DNA of 14,563 bases from an uncultured Atopobiaceae bacterium. Lineage in GTDB: Bacteria > Actinomycetota > Coriobacteriia > Coriobacteriales > Atopobiaceae. Position 1 is the first letter of the stretch. Each line of letters opens with the position of its first letter. The stretch is from contig CAJOKK010000029.1 in the NCBI GenBank assembly GCA_905235165.1, forward strand, positions 1 to 14,563, in the 5' to 3' direction. The notes below the pieces were generated by a model. That model did no database searches. It was not told the origin of the DNA and worked only from the letters and a program-made list of their open reading frames with translations. Made by a program: the position numbers and the translations under genes. Shown here piece by piece: positions 11,990 to 14,563 of this stretch.

Positions 11990-14563
11990 TTAAGCGCCGA
12001 GAAGGGCGCGTGCGGCCTCAAGGGCGGCGTCGATGCCATTGGGGTCGCTGCCGCCTGCCTGCGCCATGGCCGGCTTGCCGCCGCCACGACCGCCCACGTG
12101 ACCCGCGACCTCGCGGATGACGTTGCCGGCGGTAAAGCCAGCGGCAACGGCGGCGTCGGTGCCTGCGGCAAGTAGCGCAACCTTGCCCTCGGGCGTCTCA
12201 GACGCGAGCACGACGGCACAGGCCTCGCCCAGACGATCGCGCATGGTGTCCCAGGCGCTCCTGATCTCCTTGCCGTCAACACCGTCAACACGAGCGATGA
12301 CGAGCTGGTAGCCGCCCATGTCAATCGCGCTGGCGACGGCGTCGGCGACCTTGTTGGAAGAGCTGCCCGTGAGCGCGGCCTTGAGCTTGCGCTCGGCCTC
12401 AAGACGCTCGGCGGCAAGGGCGGAGACGCGAGCCGAGACGTCGGCGGCACGGCACTTGAGCTGGGCTGCGACCTCGTCCATCTGGGCAAGGCGCTCGTCG
12501 AGGTAGCTGATGGCGCCCACCGAGGTCACGGCCTCGATGCGGCGGGCGTTGGAGCCCACGGAGCTCTCGGAGACGATCTTAAACAGGCCGCACTCGGCGG
12601 TATTGTGTGCATGCGTGCCACCGCAAAGCTCGCGTGAGAAGGGCTCGTCGGTAAGGCCCGTAGAGACGACGCGCACCACGTCGCCGTACTTCTCGCCGAA
12701 GAGCGCGACGGCGCCGGAGGCCTTGGCCTCGTCGATGCCCATGACCTTGGTCACGATGGGCTCGGCGGCGAAGATCTCGGCATTGACCAGGCCCTCGATA
12801 CGCTCGATCTCATCCTTAGAAAGGGCCTCGAAGTGCGTGAAGTCGAAGCGCAGGCGGTCGGGCGCCACATGGGAGCCAGCCTGCTTGACGTGCTCGCCCA
12901 GAACGACCTTGAGCGCAGCGTCGAGCAGGTGGGTGGCGGTATGGTTACGACGGATGAGCTCGCGACGGCCGTGGTCGACCGTGGCGTTCACGACGTCGCC
13001 GACCTTGATCTCGCCAGCCATGACCTCGGCCTCATGAGCATAGATGCCCTCGTGCTGGCGGGTGTCGGCCACCTTGAGCGAGAAGCCCTCGCCGGCGAGC
13101 TTGCCGGTGTCACCCACCTGGCCACCCATCTCGGCGTAGAAGGGCGTACGATCGAGCACGACCTCGACGCGCTGGCCCAGCTTGGCGGACTCCACCTCAG
13201 CGCCGTCAGCAACAAGGGCGATGACCTTCGCGCCCTCGAGCGCGTCGTCCTCGTAGCCGCAGAACTCGGTGGCGTCGAGCTTGTCGGAAAGCGCGACCCA
13301 GATGTCGTTGAAGGTGCCCCAGGCGTCCTGCTCGGCGTGGGCACGGGCGCGCTCACGCTGCTCGGTCATGCAGCGGTCGAAGCCGTCCATGTCCACCGTG
13401 CGACCAGCCGCCTCGCAGATCTCACGCGTGAGGTCGATGGGGAAGCCGTAGGTGTCGTGCAGCTGGAAGGCAACCTCGCCGGCGAGCGCCTGGCCATCGG
13501 CGAGCTCGGCGATGGCGGCCTCAAGCTTGGCCTCGCCCGCGTCGAGCGTGCCGTTGAAGCGCTCCTCCTCTGCCGTGAGCAGCTGCAGGATGAGGGCCTT
13601 GTTCTCGATGAGCTCGGGATAGACGTCGGCCATCAGGCGCATGACCTCCTCCGAGTAGGTGGAGAGGAAGGTGCCCTGGATGTCCAGGAGTCGTCCGTGG
13701 TAGACGGCACGACGCAGCAGGCGGCGCAGCACGTAGCCGCGGCCCTCGTTGGAAGGCAGGATGCCGTCGCCGATCATGAAGGTGACGGCGCGGCTGTGGT
13801 CGGCCACGATGCGCATGGAGCGGTCGGCCTTCTCGTCGGTACCGTAGGTGCGACCCGAAAGCTGCTCGCCCACGCCGATGAGCGAGGTCAGGACGTCACC
13901 GTCGTAGTTCGTGCCCTTGTGCTGCATGATGGCCGCGATGCGCTCGAGGCCCATGCCGGTGTCGATGTTGCGATGCGGGAGCTCCGGCATCGAGCCGTCC
14001 TCCTGGCGATCGTACTGGGTGAAGACGAGGTTCCAGAACTCGAGGTAACGGTCGCCGTCGTCACCGGGGGCCTCGCCCTCGAACTCGGGACCCTGGTCAA
14101 AGTAGATCTCAGAGCAGGGACCACAGGGGCCAGTGGGGCCGGCCGCCCAGAAGTTGTCCTCCTCGCCAAGGCGGCTGATGTGGTCGTACTCAACGCCCTG
14201 GGCATGCCAGAGCTCGATTGCCTCGTCGTCATTCTCGAAGACCGTCATGTAGAGACGATCCTTGGGAAGGCCCAGGTGCTCAGGGGAGGTGATGAACTCC
14301 CAAGCCCAGGCGATGGCGTCGGCCTTGGAGTAGCCACCGAAGGAGAAGTTGCCGAGCATCTCGAAGAAGCTCAGGTGGCGGGAATCGCCAATGATGTCGA
14401 TGTCGTTCGTGCGCAGGCACTTCTGGCAGGAGATGGCACCGATCTCGGACATGGTCTTGATGCCCTGGTAGTACTCCTTGAACTGGTTCATGCCCGCGTT
14501 GGTGAGCAGAAGCGACGGATCGTCGGGGACGAGCGACGAGGACGGATAGAGCTTGCAGCCCTT
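11990..14563 (-). CDS. alaS: Alanyl-tRNA synthetase (5' end beyond window edge)
   Basis: AlaRS charges tRNA-Ala and clears Ser/Gly mischarging. 857 codons are visible, reading in from the right edge as KGCKLYPSSSLVPDDPSLLL and then TNAGMNQF, so only about 20 N-terminal residues are missing. Class II motifs are present: RHLSFFEMLGNFSFGGY at visible residues 62-78, GPTGPCGPCSEIYFD at 142-156, NIDTGMGLERI at 199-209 and the GRGYVLRRLLRRA segment at 274-286. The editing domain has HTATH (H541, H545) and CGGTH (C647, H651) as zinc ligands, and the C-Ala domain has GGRGGGKP at 824-831. The segment between TNAGMNQF and motif 1 is the form with SEIGAISCQKCLRTNDID rather than the longer RATTSQKCVRAGGKHNDLE form, as seen in some actinobacterial-type enzymes. 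It heads the probable alaS-ruvX-mltG operon. Confidence 0.98.
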   Translation of the reverse strand, partial: KGCKLYPSSSLVPDDPSLLLTNAGMNQFKEYYQGIKTMSEIGAISCQKCLRTNDIDIIGDSRHLSFFEMLGNFSFGGYSKADAIAWAWEFITSPEHLGLPKDRLYMTVFENDDEAIELWHAQGVEYDHISRLGEEDNFWAAGPTGPCGPCSEIYFDQGPEFEGEAPGDDGDRYLEFWNLVFTQYDRQEDGSMPELPHRNIDTGMGLERIAAIMQHKGTNYDGDVLTSLIGVGEQLSGRTYGTDEKADRSMRIVADHSRAVTFMIGDGILPSNEGRGYVLRRLLRRAVYHGRLLDIQGTFLSTYSEEVMRLMADVYPELIENKALILQLLTAEEERFNGTLDAGEAKLEAAIAELADGQALAGEVAFQLHDTYGFPIDLTREICEAAGRTVDMDGFDRCMTEQRERARAHAEQDAWGTFNDIWVALSDKLDATEFCGYEDDALEGAKVIALVADGAEVESAKLGQRVEVVLDRTPFYAEMGGQVGDTGKLAGEGFSLKVADTRQHEGIYAHEAEVMAGEIKVGDVVNATVDHGRRELIRRNHTATHLLDAALKVVLGEHVKQAGSHVAPDRLRFDFTHFEALSKDEIERIEGLVNAEIFAAEPIVTKVMGIDEAKASGAVALFGEKYGDVVRVVSTGLTDEPFSRELCGGTHAHNTAECGLFKIVSESSVGSNARRIEAVTSVGAISYLDERLAQMDEVAAQLKCRAADVSARVSALAAERLEAERKLKAALTGSSSNKVADAVASAIDMGGYQLVIARVDGVDGKEIRSAWDTMRDRLGEACAVVLASETPEGKVALLAAGTDAAVAAGFTAGNVIREVAGHVGGRGGGKPAMAQAGGSDPNGIDAALEAARALLGA

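Noticed and set aside
1..14563. CRISPR array, transposon, prophage or defence genes
   Set aside because: No regularly spaced repeats, transposase-, integrase- or nuclease-type genes apart from the housekeeping ones listed, and no base-composition island. The window is a conserved housekeeping region.

Overview
The window comes from a high-GC actinobacterium, most likely of class Coriobacteriia (Olsenella/Atopobium-like). This is inferred from gene content and order, not from a marker-gene comparison. All 15 recognisable protein genes lie on the minus strand and read from right to left. They are tightly packed: several starts overlap or nearly touch the previous stop, and Shine-Dalgarno sequences sit inside the preceding gene. 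No tRNA, rRNA, insertion sequence, prophage or CRISPR array was found. No gene-free stretch exceeds 300 bases.

In transcription order the right half holds alaS (5' end beyond the window edge), ruvX, mltG, a yqeG-type HAD phosphatase, aroK, an aroB-like gene, an M24B aminopeptidase (pepP/pepQ type) and efp. This resembles the actinobacterial alaS-ruvX-mltG ... aroK-aroB ... pepQ-efp-nusB cluster known from Mycobacterium. Here aroE, aroC and aroD are absent from the cluster and yqeG is present. The left half holds an Asp23/YqhY-type gene, nusB, xseB, tlyA, nadK, recN and a final gene encoding an AAA-type P-loop domain fused to a CYTH domain. It combines a Firmicutes-like run (yqhY-nusB-xse-tlyA-recN) with the actinobacterial tlyA-nadK-recN order.

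Most genes are housekeeping: translation (AlaRS, EF-P, TlyA 2'-O-methyltransferase), RNA metabolism and transcription (RuvX, NusB), peptidoglycan processing (MltG), peptide turnover, NADP synthesis and DNA repair (RecN, exonuclease VII small subunit). Likely transcription breaks are the leaders of aroK (122 nt, AT-rich dyad), efp (148 nt, TATACT box and hairpin), asp23 (57 nt, perfect 10-bp hairpin) and nadK (169 nt).

The most unusual observation is the aroB-like gene. It keeps the overall dehydroquinate synthase layout and an intact 372-codon frame, but the positions expected to hold the metal ligands and key catalytic residues are replaced. It looks like a pseudoenzyme maintained next to an apparently intact shikimate kinase, within an aro cluster that has lost its other members. 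The AAA-CYTH fusion, the xseB without a neighbouring xseA, the long Ala/Glu tail of NusB and the paired GC-rich repeats at the left end also deserve a second look.
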